A stretch of DNA of 64,000 bases from positions 124,001 to 188,000 of the forward strand of contig JBKCOJ010000010.1 of the NCBI GenBank assembly GCA_046309815.1. Reading direction: 5' to 3'. The translations under genes and the position numbers were made by a program. The stretch is from CAITNM01 sp021298215 (GTDB taxonomy: Bacteria; Pseudomonadota; Alphaproteobacteria; Paracaedibacterales; CAITNM01). The notes beneath the pieces were generated by a model. It had not been told where the DNA came from, did no database searches, and saw nothing but the letters and a program-made list of their open reading frames with translations. Shown piece after piece: positions 8,978 through 16,991 of the stretch (position 1 is the stretch's first letter; the number at the start of each line of letters is the position of its first letter).

Positions 8978-9619
8978 TTAAAGAATCTGATTCCAAAGCG
9001 CTTGCGCAGCTTCCTTTTCGGCTAATTTTTTATTTTTACCTTCTCCTATTCCTTTTAATCCATTTTGCAAGGATACCTCTAATATATAAATAGGAGCATG
9101 ATCAGGGCCTGAACGCTTAATTTCTTTATATTGGGGAATTGGCAAACCATTTTTTTGCGCCCATTCTTGCACCAATGTCTTTGGATCTTTTGGTAGTTCT
9201 TCTAAGGTATAAATGGCGCTTTCCCAATATTTGTGTACAAATCGCTGTGCCGCTTCCATACCGCCATCAATGTATAAAGCTGCAATGAGTGCCTCAATAC
9301 AATTTGCAAGAATAGAAGTACCCTGCAGCTCGTGCTTTTTTAACGGTAAAAACTCTGCAAGATTAATGTGTTCCGCAACAATATTACAAAACTCACGTGA
9401 TGTCAGATAAGAAAGTCTTTTGGCAAGTTTGCCCTCTTCATCGTGCGCGTAATGTGTATATAAAGCTTCTGCAATAATAAGTCCAAGGATCCGATCACCT
9501 AAAAACTCAAGACGTTCAAAAGCTTTCCCTTTTTTACGTTGCTGTAAAGCGGGTGGGGTGAGTGCTTGCGTCAGCACTGTTTGCTTTTTAAATGTGTGTC
9601 CTAAAATTTCTTCAATCAT
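8978..9619 (-). CDS. rnc: Ribonuclease III
   Basis: Double-strand-specific RNase III, 213 aa, for rRNA and mRNA processing. The signature ERLEFLGDRIL (35-45) carries the catalytic acidic residues, and LTSREF matches the next helix. A C-terminal dsRNA-binding domain begins at DPKTLVQEW and ends KKLAEKEAAQALW. In the segment SILANCIEAL the residue aligning with E. coli Asp114 is Asn106, while the essential Glu (Glu109) is kept; Asn at this site seems tolerated in some lineages. The gene is slightly shorter than typical (about 220-230 aa). It is followed by a 188-nt gap and then clpX, both on the minus strand. Confidence 0.96.
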   Translation of the reverse strand: MIEEILGHTFKKQTVLTQALTPPALQQRKKGKAFERLEFLGDRILGLIIAEALYTHYAHDEEGKLAKRLSYLTSREFCNIVAEHINLAEFLPLKKHELQGTSILANCIEALIAALYIDGGMEAAQRFVHKYWESAIYTLEELPKDPKTLVQEWAQKNGLPIPQYKEIKRSGPDHAPIYILEVSLQNGLKGIGEGKNKKLAEKEAAQALWNQIL

Positions 9620-9703
9620 TGGATTATTTAGTTAATGTGGATTTTTTACAAAATACTTTTATAGATATATAGAAAGGAATGATAAAAAAGCAAGTTACAT
9701 TAA

Positions 9704-11488
9704 TTATTTCTGTATTTTCTCAGCCATCATTTCCAATTCCAGCCATCGTGTTTCAGCAGCATCGAGTCCTTCCTGACATTCTTGCAACTCTTCACTTAAA
9801 GCTGCAAATTGATGCGGGTTTTTTTCATACAAGGTGACATCTTCTAAATGGGTTGAAAGTTCTTCGATGCGCTTTTCTAAAGCTTTGATTGCCTTAGGTA
9901 ACTCTTCCCATTCACGTTTCAGATTATAAGATAAACGCTTAGGTGGAGCAGAGATTTTTTCAGTTTGAGCAGCTTTAGGCTTTTCTTTGATAGATGCTTT
10001 CGAAGCTGCTTTTAAGTAATGTTCAATGTCACTATAACCACCAACGTATTCCTGCACTTCACCTGTTTCAGAAACCACATAAGTAGATGTAACGGTACGA
10101 TCCAAAAAATCACGATCATGGCTTACGACGATTAGCGTGCCATTGTATTGCTGTAAACATTCGACTAATAAATCAAGCGTATCCATATCCAAATCATTGG
10201 TTGGCTCGTCGAGTACCAGTAAATTTCCTGGATTTGCTAGAGCTTTGGCAAGCAATAAACGATTCTTTTCGCCGCCGGAGAGAATGCTCACTTGACCACG
10301 AATTTGGTTCTCGTCAAACAAAAATTCTTTTAAATACCCCACCACGTGTTTTGTTTCATTGCCAACCCAAACCTGATCGCCACCTTCAGGGCATAAAGTT
10401 TGCCACAGCGTATCGGTGGGATTCAATCCAGATCGCATTTGGTCAATGTATGTTACTTTTAACGTGGTGCCATGTTTAACATTACCAACATCAGGTTTTA
10501 ATTCACCCACTAGCATTTTAACGAGCGTACTTTTTCCCGCTCCATTCGGTCCAATAATGCCAATTTTATCTTGATGCAAAATTCGACATGAAAACGGCTG
10601 CACAACTTTTCGATCACCGTATGCTTTTTCAATATCTTTCGCTTCGATAATGATTTTACTACCTCGAGGAAGATTAATGGGATTCACATCAATCGAGCGG
10701 GTTTTATTTTGCATCATGTGACGCCGCTCACTGCGCAACTCTTGCAAGCGTTGCAATCGCCCTTGATTACGCTTACGACGTGCTGTCACACCATAGTGCA
10801 ACCAATCCGTTTCCAAACGTAACCGTGTATTAAGCTTTTCTAAACGACGCTCTTCTTCTTCCATCAACATCGATGACCATTCGTCAAAGGTGCTGAACCC
10901 TTTTTTATTCGTGTGTAAAATACCTCGATCAAGCCACCACGTGGTGTTTGAAACTTTTTCCAAAAAGCGTCGATCATGGCTAATTACCACAACAGCCCCT
11001 TTAAACTTTGCCAGATATTCTTCCAGCCATTGAATGCTGGGTAAATCCAAATGGTTCGTTGGCTCATCAAGTAACAAAATATCTGGCTTTTTGACTAAAC
11101 TTTCCGCCAGAGCAAAGCGTCGCTTTTGACCACCTGAAGCATTGCTTAAGGTAATATCTGCAGCAATACCAAGTTTATCAAGAATGGCACGCGCCTCGTG
11201 TGGCAGGGCACCGTAAGACTCTAATAACGCTGAGGTTGTAATATCCTCGGGATATTTTTTATCCTGCTCAAGGTACACCAAATTTTGGCTAGATAATAAA
11301 AAATACTCTCCATCATCAAGCTCATAAATTTGCGCTAAAGCTTTTAGCAGCGTTGATTTTCCGCAGCCATTACGCCCCACCAAACAAATGCGATCACCGT
11401 CACAAATCTGCGCGGTTAGTCCTTCAAAAACAGGTTTGCCGCCAAAACGAACGCAGGCATCTTTTAAGCGAAGTAAAACAGTCGACAT
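9704..11488 (-). CDS. uup: ABC-F ATPase Uup
   Basis: Cytosolic ABC-F protein, 594 aa, with two ATP-binding cassettes and no membrane domain. First Walker A GRNGCGKST (about 38-46) with signature SGGQKRR and LLLDEPTNHLD; second Walker A GPNGAGKST with LSGGEKNR and LVLDEPTNDLD. The linker between the cassettes is the basic, Arg-rich ABC-F interdomain (RRKRNQGRLQRLQELR). A C-terminal coiled coil of about 75 residues (KAIKALEKRIEEL) is the Uup-type DNA-binding tail. Uup acts in transposon excision and branched-DNA metabolism, and ABC-F proteins also act on ribosomes. Length and architecture fit Uup better than EttA or YheS. Confidence 0.93.
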   Translation of the reverse strand: MSTVLLRLKDACVRFGGKPVFEGLTAQICDGDRICLVGRNGCGKSTLLKALAQIYELDDGEYFLLSSQNLVYLEQDKKYPEDITTSALLESYGALPHEARAILDKLGIAADITLSNASGGQKRRFALAESLVKKPDILLLDEPTNHLDLPSIQWLEEYLAKFKGAVVVISHDRRFLEKVSNTTWWLDRGILHTNKKGFSTFDEWSSMLMEEEERRLEKLNTRLRLETDWLHYGVTARRKRNQGRLQRLQELRSERRHMMQNKTRSIDVNPINLPRGSKIIIEAKDIEKAYGDRKVVQPFSCRILHQDKIGIIGPNGAGKSTLVKMLVGELKPDVGNVKHGTTLKVTYIDQMRSGLNPTDTLWQTLCPEGGDQVWVGNETKHVVGYLKEFLFDENQIRGQVSILSGGEKNRLLLAKALANPGNLLVLDEPTNDLDMDTLDLLVECLQQYNGTLIVVSHDRDFLDRTVTSTYVVSETGEVQEYVGGYSDIEHYLKAASKASIKEKPKAAQTEKISAPPKRLSYNLKREWEELPKAIKALEKRIEELSTHLEDVTLYEKNPHQFAALSEELQECQEGLDAAETRWLELEMMAEKIQK

Positions 11489-11519
11489 GTTTTATATATA
11501 CGTCTTTTAGTTCTGTATT

Positions 11520-12086
11520 TTAATTAGAACCTGTTAATGAAGACTGATTCCGAGCATTACGCTTCGTAATCCTATCGAACTGGTTTTGAGCAAGAAGTAC
11601 TCTGGTTGCACCTATTATATCGTTTAATTTAGTCACCACATCTTCATATTGTTCAGGTGTTAATCTTTTTTCGGCATTTTCTGGTTTATTACCTAATCTG
11701 AGGATACCTTCTTTATTCTTTTCATAGGCTGACACCTTTTCTGCAAAATAAGCTTCAAAGGCAGTTAATTCTCTAATCACACGAGGTATTTCTAAATCCT
11801 CAGTTATGCTAGATGTTTGGAGCATTTCTTCGTATACGGCATGAGCCGAATCACATATATTTTGAGCAATTTGTTCATCGCTGCCCAAGCTGCGCAAGCT
11901 AGGAAAGAGATTGGCAAGACTACTTCCCACAGCTGCGTCAATTTCTGTAACGCTAGAATATTCTGTTGCTGCTTGAGTGCTTACAGCTTCTGTATTTTCG
12001 TCAAGAGCATCATCCGCAGAAGGACCAGTCGCTGCGTTCAAAGAAAATACAAGGCTTAAGGATAATATTTTTAAAGAGATTTTCAT
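11520..12086 (-). CDS. Secreted protein of unknown function
   Basis: Unrecognised 188-aa protein. Residues 1-19 form a Sec signal (MKISLKILSLSLVFSLNAA) with a likely cut after NAA. The mature part is acidic, mainly helical and cysteine-poor, with two charged amphipathic regions (about 95-135 and 140-175) that could pair as helical hairpins. It ends 31 nt upstream of the uup start on the same strand, so the two could share a transcript. No motif points to a function. It fits the pattern of small exported unknowns in this window. Confidence 0.7.
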   Translation of the reverse strand: MKISLKILSLSLVFSLNAATGPSADDALDENTEAVSTQAATEYSSVTEIDAAVGSSLANLFPSLRSLGSDEQIAQNICDSAHAVYEEMLQTSSITEDLEIPRVIRELTAFEAYFAEKVSAYEKNKEGILRLGNKPENAEKRLTPEQYEDVVTKLNDIIGATRVLLAQNQFDRITKRNARNQSSLTGSN

Positions 12087-12176
12087 GTTGCTACTCGCAA
12101 TCTTACAAGATGTATCTACGTATGAATTAGCATATCTCGAAAAAGATTGCCACTGGTAGTCAATCTAATGAAATGC

Positions 12177-12626
12177 TTATTTTTTATCCTGGTTACTGAA
12201 AATATATTTGCTTAACAACCCTTCAAGACTAACCGATGATTGCGTTAAAGAAATGGTATCGCCGGGTTTTAAGAAATGATCATCACCACCAGGAGAAATA
12301 TTGACGTATTTTCCGCCCATTAAACTTTCGCTCACGATTTCTGCCGAGCTATCGGAAGGGATTTTTAAAGAGGCATCGATATCAATCCCAACGATTGCCT
12401 TGAAATTCTTTTTATCGATCGCAATATGATTAACATGGCCAATGGTAACACCACCCATGCGCACGTCGTTGCCAACTGATACGCCGTCTATTCTGTCAAA
12501 TCGTGCAAAAACTTTTATAGTTTGCTTGTGCGATGATGTTGAAAATTGATACCCAAATGCGAAAAAAAGTCCTGCGATAAGCAAAACAATAGCGCCTGTG
12601 ACTGTCTCTAAGAAGTTATGCCGCAT
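12177..12626 (-). CDS. mlaD: MlaD-type phospholipid transport protein
   Basis: Periplasmic MCE-domain component of the Mla system, which moves phospholipids between the outer and inner membranes. One N-terminal helix (about 10-27) anchors it; the MCE domain then runs through ARFDRIDGVSVGNDVRMGGVTIGHV and SLMGGKYVNISPGG, both hallmark MlaD strands. At 149 aa it is close to the usual alphaproteobacterial length. mlaE and mlaF are not adjacent, and the neighbours are a secreted unknown and divergent znuA, so the operon is dispersed. Confidence 0.92.
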   Translation of the reverse strand: MRHNFLETVTGAIVLLIAGLFFAFGYQFSTSSHKQTIKVFARFDRIDGVSVGNDVRMGGVTIGHVNHIAIDKKNFKAIVGIDIDASLKIPSDSSAEIVSESLMGGKYVNISPGGDDHFLKPGDTISLTQSSVSLEGLLSKYIFSNQDKK

Positions 12627-12717
12627 GTAATAAATATCAATAATTTTCCTGCAGTACTATAGCCTAACATAAGTGTTTTAAGGAAGTGTTAAAGAATAAA
12701 ATCAAAAAGAGCAATGA

Positions 12718-12745
12718 TTGTTTGATAGTCAAAATATGCTAATAT
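12718..12745 (+). promoter_or_regulatory. Candidate znuA promoter
   Basis: TTGTTT (12718-12723) and TAATAT (12740-12745) are spaced by 16 nt, upstream of the GAGGAG ribosome site and the ATG of znuA. No clear Zur box was seen. Confidence 0.4.
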
Positions 12746-12768
12746 CCCCCTAATTAAAAAGAGGAGAA

Positions 12769-13737
12769 ATGATGCGTAAACCAATATTGATAACACTTTC
12801 TGTGGTATTCGTTGTCGTGCTGTCTTTTTTTATGTTTTCAAAAAAATCGGAACGTGTTGATATCGTCGTTTCAATAAAGCCAATACACAGCTTGGTGTGT
12901 GCGCTCACGAAGGGAGTTACAACGCCTGTTCTTTTATTAGATGGTTCAGTATCCCCGCATCATGCGCAACTACAGCCTTCTCAGGTACAAAAGTTAAAAA
13001 GCGCTAAATTTGTGGTGTGGATAGGTCCAGTGTATGAGCAAATGCTTACTAAGCATGTTAAAGAATTACAAGCTGCAGTTGTAACCTTGCAAGAGAGTTC
13101 AGAAATTAAGTTAAAGCCTTTAAGAAATGGGGCGCTTTGGGATCAGCATGCCTGCTGCAATCATGACCACGCCCATTATCACGATCATGATCATCACCAT
13201 CACGATTCTCATGGTGCCAATATTGATGGGCACATTTGGCTAAGTCCTATCATGATGCTGTGCGTGGTAGATGTCGTTTTAAAAGAACTACAAAAATTAT
13301 ATCCAAACCATCAAGAACTGCTCAATAAAAATGCCCAAGCTTATAAAGAGCGCTTACAACTACTGCATCAACAGCTTTTGCATAAGATGAATCCTTCCAA
13401 AGGAAGCACGTACATTATTCAGCATGATGGTAATCAATATTTCGATGCATTGTATGGGGTGAAAACCATTGCTACGCTTTCTATTGATCCTAATATCCCT
13501 CCTAGCGCAGGGCATATACTAAAAATTCGCAAAGCGCTTAAGAAGAAAAAAATTCATCCAAAGTGCTTATATGCAGAAAAGCAAATAAATGTGGCTCTTG
13601 CTAAAACCTATGCGGATTCTTTAAAAATTTCTTTTGCAGTTGTTGATTATCTGGGAACGGCAATCGAAGAAGGGGAATCAGCATATGAAGCATTGATGCA
13701 TGCATATGTTGATGAATTCTTGAAGGGATTGAAATAA
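12769..13737 (+). CDS. znuA: Zinc ABC transporter binding protein ZnuA
   Basis: Periplasmic zinc-binding protein, 322 aa, of cluster 9 (metal) solute-binding proteins. The N-terminus is a signal or anchor (about 5-24). Predicted zinc ligands are the His of VSPHHAQL (about 64-65), His155 in NIDGHIWLSP, and the His of YIIQHDGNQYF. A His/Asp-rich loop at 132-148 (HDHAHYHDHDHHHH) is diagnostic of zinc rather than manganese proteins. Two ATGs are tandem at 12769 and 12772; GAGGAG at 12761-12766 spaces better with 12772. znuB and znuC are not adjacent. It is followed directly by a tRNA gene on the opposite strand. Confidence 0.95.
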   Translation: MMRKPILITLSVVFVVVLSFFMFSKKSERVDIVVSIKPIHSLVCALTKGVTTPVLLLDGSVSPHHAQLQPSQVQKLKSAKFVVWIGPVYEQMLTKHVKELQAAVVTLQESSEIKLKPLRNGALWDQHACCNHDHAHYHDHDHHHHDSHGANIDGHIWLSPIMMLCVVDVVLKELQKLYPNHQELLNKNAQAYKERLQLLHQQLLHKMNPSKGSTYIIQHDGNQYFDALYGVKTIATLSIDPNIPPSAGHILKIRKALKKKKIHPKCLYAEKQINVALAKTYADSLKISFAVVDYLGTAIEEGESAYEALMHAYVDEFLKGLK

Positions 13738-13738
13738 G

Positions 13739-13815
13739 TGGTGGGCCCGGCAGGACTCGAACCTGCGACAGCCCCGTTATGAGCGGGGGGTTCTAACCAA
13801 CTGAACTACAGGCCC
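13739..13815 (-). tRNA. tRNA-Ile2 (CAT, lysidine-modified)
   Basis: Complete cloverleaf on the minus strand, 77 nt including an encoded CCA. The anticodon loop is CTCATAA, giving CAT. The acceptor stem has C4-G69 and C5-G68, determinants used by TilS, which favours tRNA-Ile decoding ATA over elongator Met. The acceptor contains a G-T wobble at T6. It starts 2 nt after znuA ends on the other strand. Confidence 0.88.
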
Positions 13816-13911
13816 AACCTCTGAAATATGCCTTAAATCTATGTTTAGGTCAACATTAGGATGATTTTTGTATGAAAGATATTGCGTCAGCTTTTTTGAG
13901 AGTTTTTTATT

Positions 13912-15009
13912 TTACAGTATGAAGAATGTTTGAATTTCTTCCTCCGACACTCCCCATTCTCTCATTTTCCTTATGAGGAAAGATTTCATGGCGTAAAATG
14001 GGACAACAATATCTACTTGTCCTTTTACAGGATTTATTCCACTTACTGCTTCACCGGTTAACCTAGCATGAATGCGTGTCTTAGATTTTTCTGCTGAGAA
14101 CAATTCATGACCATCTGGAATGATAGGTATTTTTGAATGTTCGACTATAGCGGTGTTGATGGCTATCGCATAAGTTTTGGCTTCTTGATTGTAAAAACAA
14201 ACACCGCCACTCATTCCATTATTTAGCCCCCCTTCAAGTGGAAGAAGAGAGCGTAAATGATAACTTTCTTGATCTACTCTATAACTTAGGGGCGCTAACC
14301 ACGAGTTTTGGAAGGGCTCATCCTCTGAATGAAGTGTGGTTAAATCCTTTGATACATAGACGTATACTCCATGTTTTTTATTATCATACTGACATAAAAT
14401 TCCTCCCACCCAACCAGTTGGTCCAAAACCAACGGCATAAAGAGGTAAATCATTATCTGGTACCGGATGTTCTCTTAAATCAAGAGGTGTCGGAATCAGA
14501 TGGGGGTGATCTTTAGATTGGAGCTTAAGAAGCGCAATATCATATTGATAGGGTGAGTCTTCTAGTGATGAATGGTTTGGATGACAGCTATTTTCAACAA
14601 CAATTAGTGGATGACCTTCAAAAGAATCATTAAAAAACAAATATAAAATGAGAGCTGGATTTTGTTCTTGAAAAACTTTGAATTTATCAATTACATGAGC
14701 GCTTGTAGTAGCGTAATAATTTCCTTTTGAATCTTGGCCGAAATAATGAGCAGAAGCAAAAGAAATATAAGAAAGAGCAGAGGAAGGGGAAGTCTCTCCT
14801 GGGATTATTAAGTTTTCTCCCGAAATCATTAAATGCCCTACAGAGAGAAATTCTGGGCGATGCATGGCAGCTGTTTCAAAATCACGTGCGTTGAATGCTG
14901 GATCGCAGAATTGACTGGCAGTGATTTCATTAGACATGCCTTGAAGTAACAAAAACACAAATACTATTACTCTATAGCAGAAAAGATTTAATGAGATATT
15001 TTTTGGCAT
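13912..15009 (-). CDS. Secreted trypsin-like serine protease
   Basis: Putative exported S1-like (trypsin-fold) peptidase, 365 aa. A signal peptide covers about 1-28 (hydrophobic VIVFVFLLLQG). A catalytic triad can be placed in the right order and contexts: His105 in TTSAHVID, Asp157 in YDIALLKL, and Ser267 in NNGMSGGVC (GxSGG). Overall identity to well-known proteases looks low, and no PDZ or other accessory domain is visible. The C-terminal 90 residues have no known motif. It is monocistronic. The fold is inferred from motif order, so a search by structure would be decisive. Host-directed or periplasmic activity are both possible. Confidence 0.7.
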   Translation of the reverse strand: MPKNISLNLFCYRVIVFVFLLLQGMSNEITASQFCDPAFNARDFETAAMHRPEFLSVGHLMISGENLIIPGETSPSSALSYISFASAHYFGQDSKGNYYATTSAHVIDKFKVFQEQNPALILYLFFNDSFEGHPLIVVENSCHPNHSSLEDSPYQYDIALLKLQSKDHPHLIPTPLDLREHPVPDNDLPLYAVGFGPTGWVGGILCQYDNKKHGVYVYVSKDLTTLHSEDEPFQNSWLAPLSYRVDQESYHLRSLLPLEGGLNNGMSGGVCFYNQEAKTYAIAINTAIVEHSKIPIIPDGHELFSAEKSKTRIHARLTGEAVSGINPVKGQVDIVVPFYAMKSFLIRKMREWGVSEEEIQTFFIL

Positions 15010-15136
15010 CTTAATTATTGTAAAAAGAAATTTTATTGTTAATAAAAAATATAAGCAAAATAAATTATCTAGGTCAATAATCTAAGTGCACACAAGAACG
15101 TCCCGCCAAAGTTGGCTAGTACCCGTTAATTAAAGT

Positions 15137-15577
15137 CTATTGAAAAGGCACTTGAACATACTTTTGAACCTTTTTAAGTGGCTCTTTGGTAAGGTCTTTA
15201 TCAACTTCATGCACTACTTTAGACATAACATCAGCTGATAAATGCTGACGCAAATGCCCAAGTACAACTGGTGCTGCAATCAGAATGATTTGGTCATAGC
15301 TAACAGCCATATTGTGCAGAATTTCCGCAATTTTTATTGCAAAAACTTCCTTTTTAAAACGGTACCAATCAGAGTGAGTAGGGTAACTATGAGTTCCTCT
15401 ATTTACCATGCCTTTACTAACTTTTCCAGGCGTAGAGACGCCTTTATCCTGATGAACATCAACATCCTCAGCGGCATGGTGTGTGGCCATGATTGGGACA
15501 AGATCGTTGTTATTTTTTGTGAGAAATTTCGCACGAGAGCTATCTGCAATTACTACGCAAGTGGTTTGATTTTTCAT
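15137..15577 (-). CDS. Host attachment family protein
   Basis: Protein of the host-attachment family (Pfam PF10116), 146 aa. The N-terminal strand CVVIADSSRAKFL and the C-terminal segment LSADVMSKVVHEVDKDLTKEPLKKV are characteristic. The founding members were linked to attachment of Agrobacterium and relatives to plant cells, but the biochemical role is unknown and the fold resembles translation-factor eRF1 domain 1. It has no signal peptide. I start at ATG 15577, which has AAAGGG 8 nt upstream, rather than the in-frame GTG at 15586. It is divergent from the cysteine desulfurase gene. Confidence 0.8.
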   Translation of the reverse strand: MKNQTTCVVIADSSRAKFLTKNNNDLVPIMATHHAAEDVDVHQDKGVSTPGKVSKGMVNRGTHSYPTHSDWYRFKKEVFAIKIAEILHNMAVSYDQIILIAAPVVLGHLRQHLSADVMSKVVHEVDKDLTKEPLKKVQKYVQVPFQ

Positions 15578-15749
15578 TATTTTCACCCTTTCTTGATTAT
15601 TGCCAGTAGCATAATGAGCTCAAATTTTTCAAAAAAAAAGAGAAAAAAATATATTTCTTATGTTAAAAAAAAGTACCTCAGACAAAGAAGTTTTTTATGA
15701 GGATTAGTTATTAGTGTACAAACATATTTTTAAAGTTGAGGAGGACATA

Positions 15750-16964
15750 ATGAGAAAAATGTATCTTTCAAAAAGTATTTGTTTTTCCTTTTTTCTTAAC
15801 GCTGTATTATGTAGTTCTACGTACCTTGATTATCAGGCTACTACTCCAGTAGATCAAAGAGTATTAGAAAAGATGCTTCCATTTTTTACCAAAATATTTG
15901 GTAATCCGCATTCAACAACACATATTTTTGGAAAAAAGGCGAATCAGGCTGTTGAGACAGCACGTGCCCAAATTGCTGCAGTAATTAATGCTGAATCTGA
16001 AGAAATAATTTTTACCTCTGGCGCTACGGAAGCCAATAATTTAGCCATTCTGGGAGCTTGCAGACACTTAAAAAAGTTAGGAAAGAATGAAATTATTAGC
16101 GTTGTTACAGAGCATAAATCTGTCTTGGGACCACTTAAAGCACTTAGAAAAGAAGGATTTAAGGTCATTCTTTTGCCTGTGCAATCAAGCGGTATTATAA
16201 AAATAGAGGATTTAAAGAAGGCATTGTCGCCTAAAACGGCTTTGGTCACTATAATGGCTGCTAATAATGAAATAGGTGTACTTCAGCCTATTAAAATTAT
16301 TGCAAAGTTAGTTCATCAATGTGGTGCTCTTTTCCATACAGATGCCGCTCAGGCTTTTGGGAAAATAGTCATAGATGTGAAAGACAGCAACATCGATCTT
16401 TTAAGTATTTCAGGCCATAAGATTTATGGGCCTAAAGGTATAGGAGCACTTTTCATAAGGAAGGGCATTACTCTTATTCCTTTCACATACGGAGGAGGTC
16501 AAGAAAGGGGTGTAAGACCAGGAACCCTACCAGTGCCATTGTGCGTAGGATTAGGTGAAGCAGCACAACTTGCACAACAGGAACTTTTATCCGAAAGTGA
16601 GCGTCTTTTATCTTTAAGAACTAAACTATTGAATCTTTTGCAACAACAACTACCTTCACTAACGGTGAATGGTGATTTGCAAGAAAGATTACCTGGAAAT
16701 TTAAACTTTAGTGTAAAAAATATAGATGGGAAATCTTTACTAAAGCAGCTACAAGGGATTGCTATTTCATTTGGTTCAGCATGCACATCGGAAGGTGGTA
16801 GTGGTTTATCTTATGTTATTGAAGCTCTTCAGGGAAAACCAATAGTGCCTACAGTGGCTATCCGCATAAGTTTAGGACGCTTCACTACAGAAGATGATAT
16901 TACAAAAGCAGCAGAAGAATTAATTACAGCAATTAAAAGCTTACAACATAAAAAGTTAGCATAG
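15750..16964 (+). CDS. Cysteine desulfurase with apparent signal peptide
   Basis: NifS/IscS-type PLP enzyme, 404 aa, releasing sulfur from cysteine. The catalytic core begins at YLDYQATTP; the PLP lysine lies in SISGHKIYGPKG, and the persulfide-carrying Cys in GSACTSEGG. Before the core there is a 24-residue leader, basic MRKMYLSK followed by hydrophobic ICFSFFLNAVLC and SS, which looks like a Sec signal and is not normal for this family. ATG 15750 follows a strong GAGGAGGA (15738-15745), so the leader is translated; a GTG at 15714 is a less likely start. No iscU or iscA is nearby. Export is inferred and would leave the enzyme outside its usual sulfur-transfer network. Confidence 0.88.
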   Translation: MRKMYLSKSICFSFFLNAVLCSSTYLDYQATTPVDQRVLEKMLPFFTKIFGNPHSTTHIFGKKANQAVETARAQIAAVINAESEEIIFTSGATEANNLAILGACRHLKKLGKNEIISVVTEHKSVLGPLKALRKEGFKVILLPVQSSGIIKIEDLKKALSPKTALVTIMAANNEIGVLQPIKIIAKLVHQCGALFHTDAAQAFGKIVIDVKDSNIDLLSISGHKIYGPKGIGALFIRKGITLIPFTYGGGQERGVRPGTLPVPLCVGLGEAAQLAQQELLSESERLLSLRTKLLNLLQQQLPSLTVNGDLQERLPGNLNFSVKNIDGKSLLKQLQGIAISFGSACTSEGGSGLSYVIEALQGKPIVPTVAIRISLGRFTTEDDITKAAEELITAIKSLQHKKLA

Positions 16965-16991
16965 AGATTCTTCTAAAAAGCAGATTTTGAT

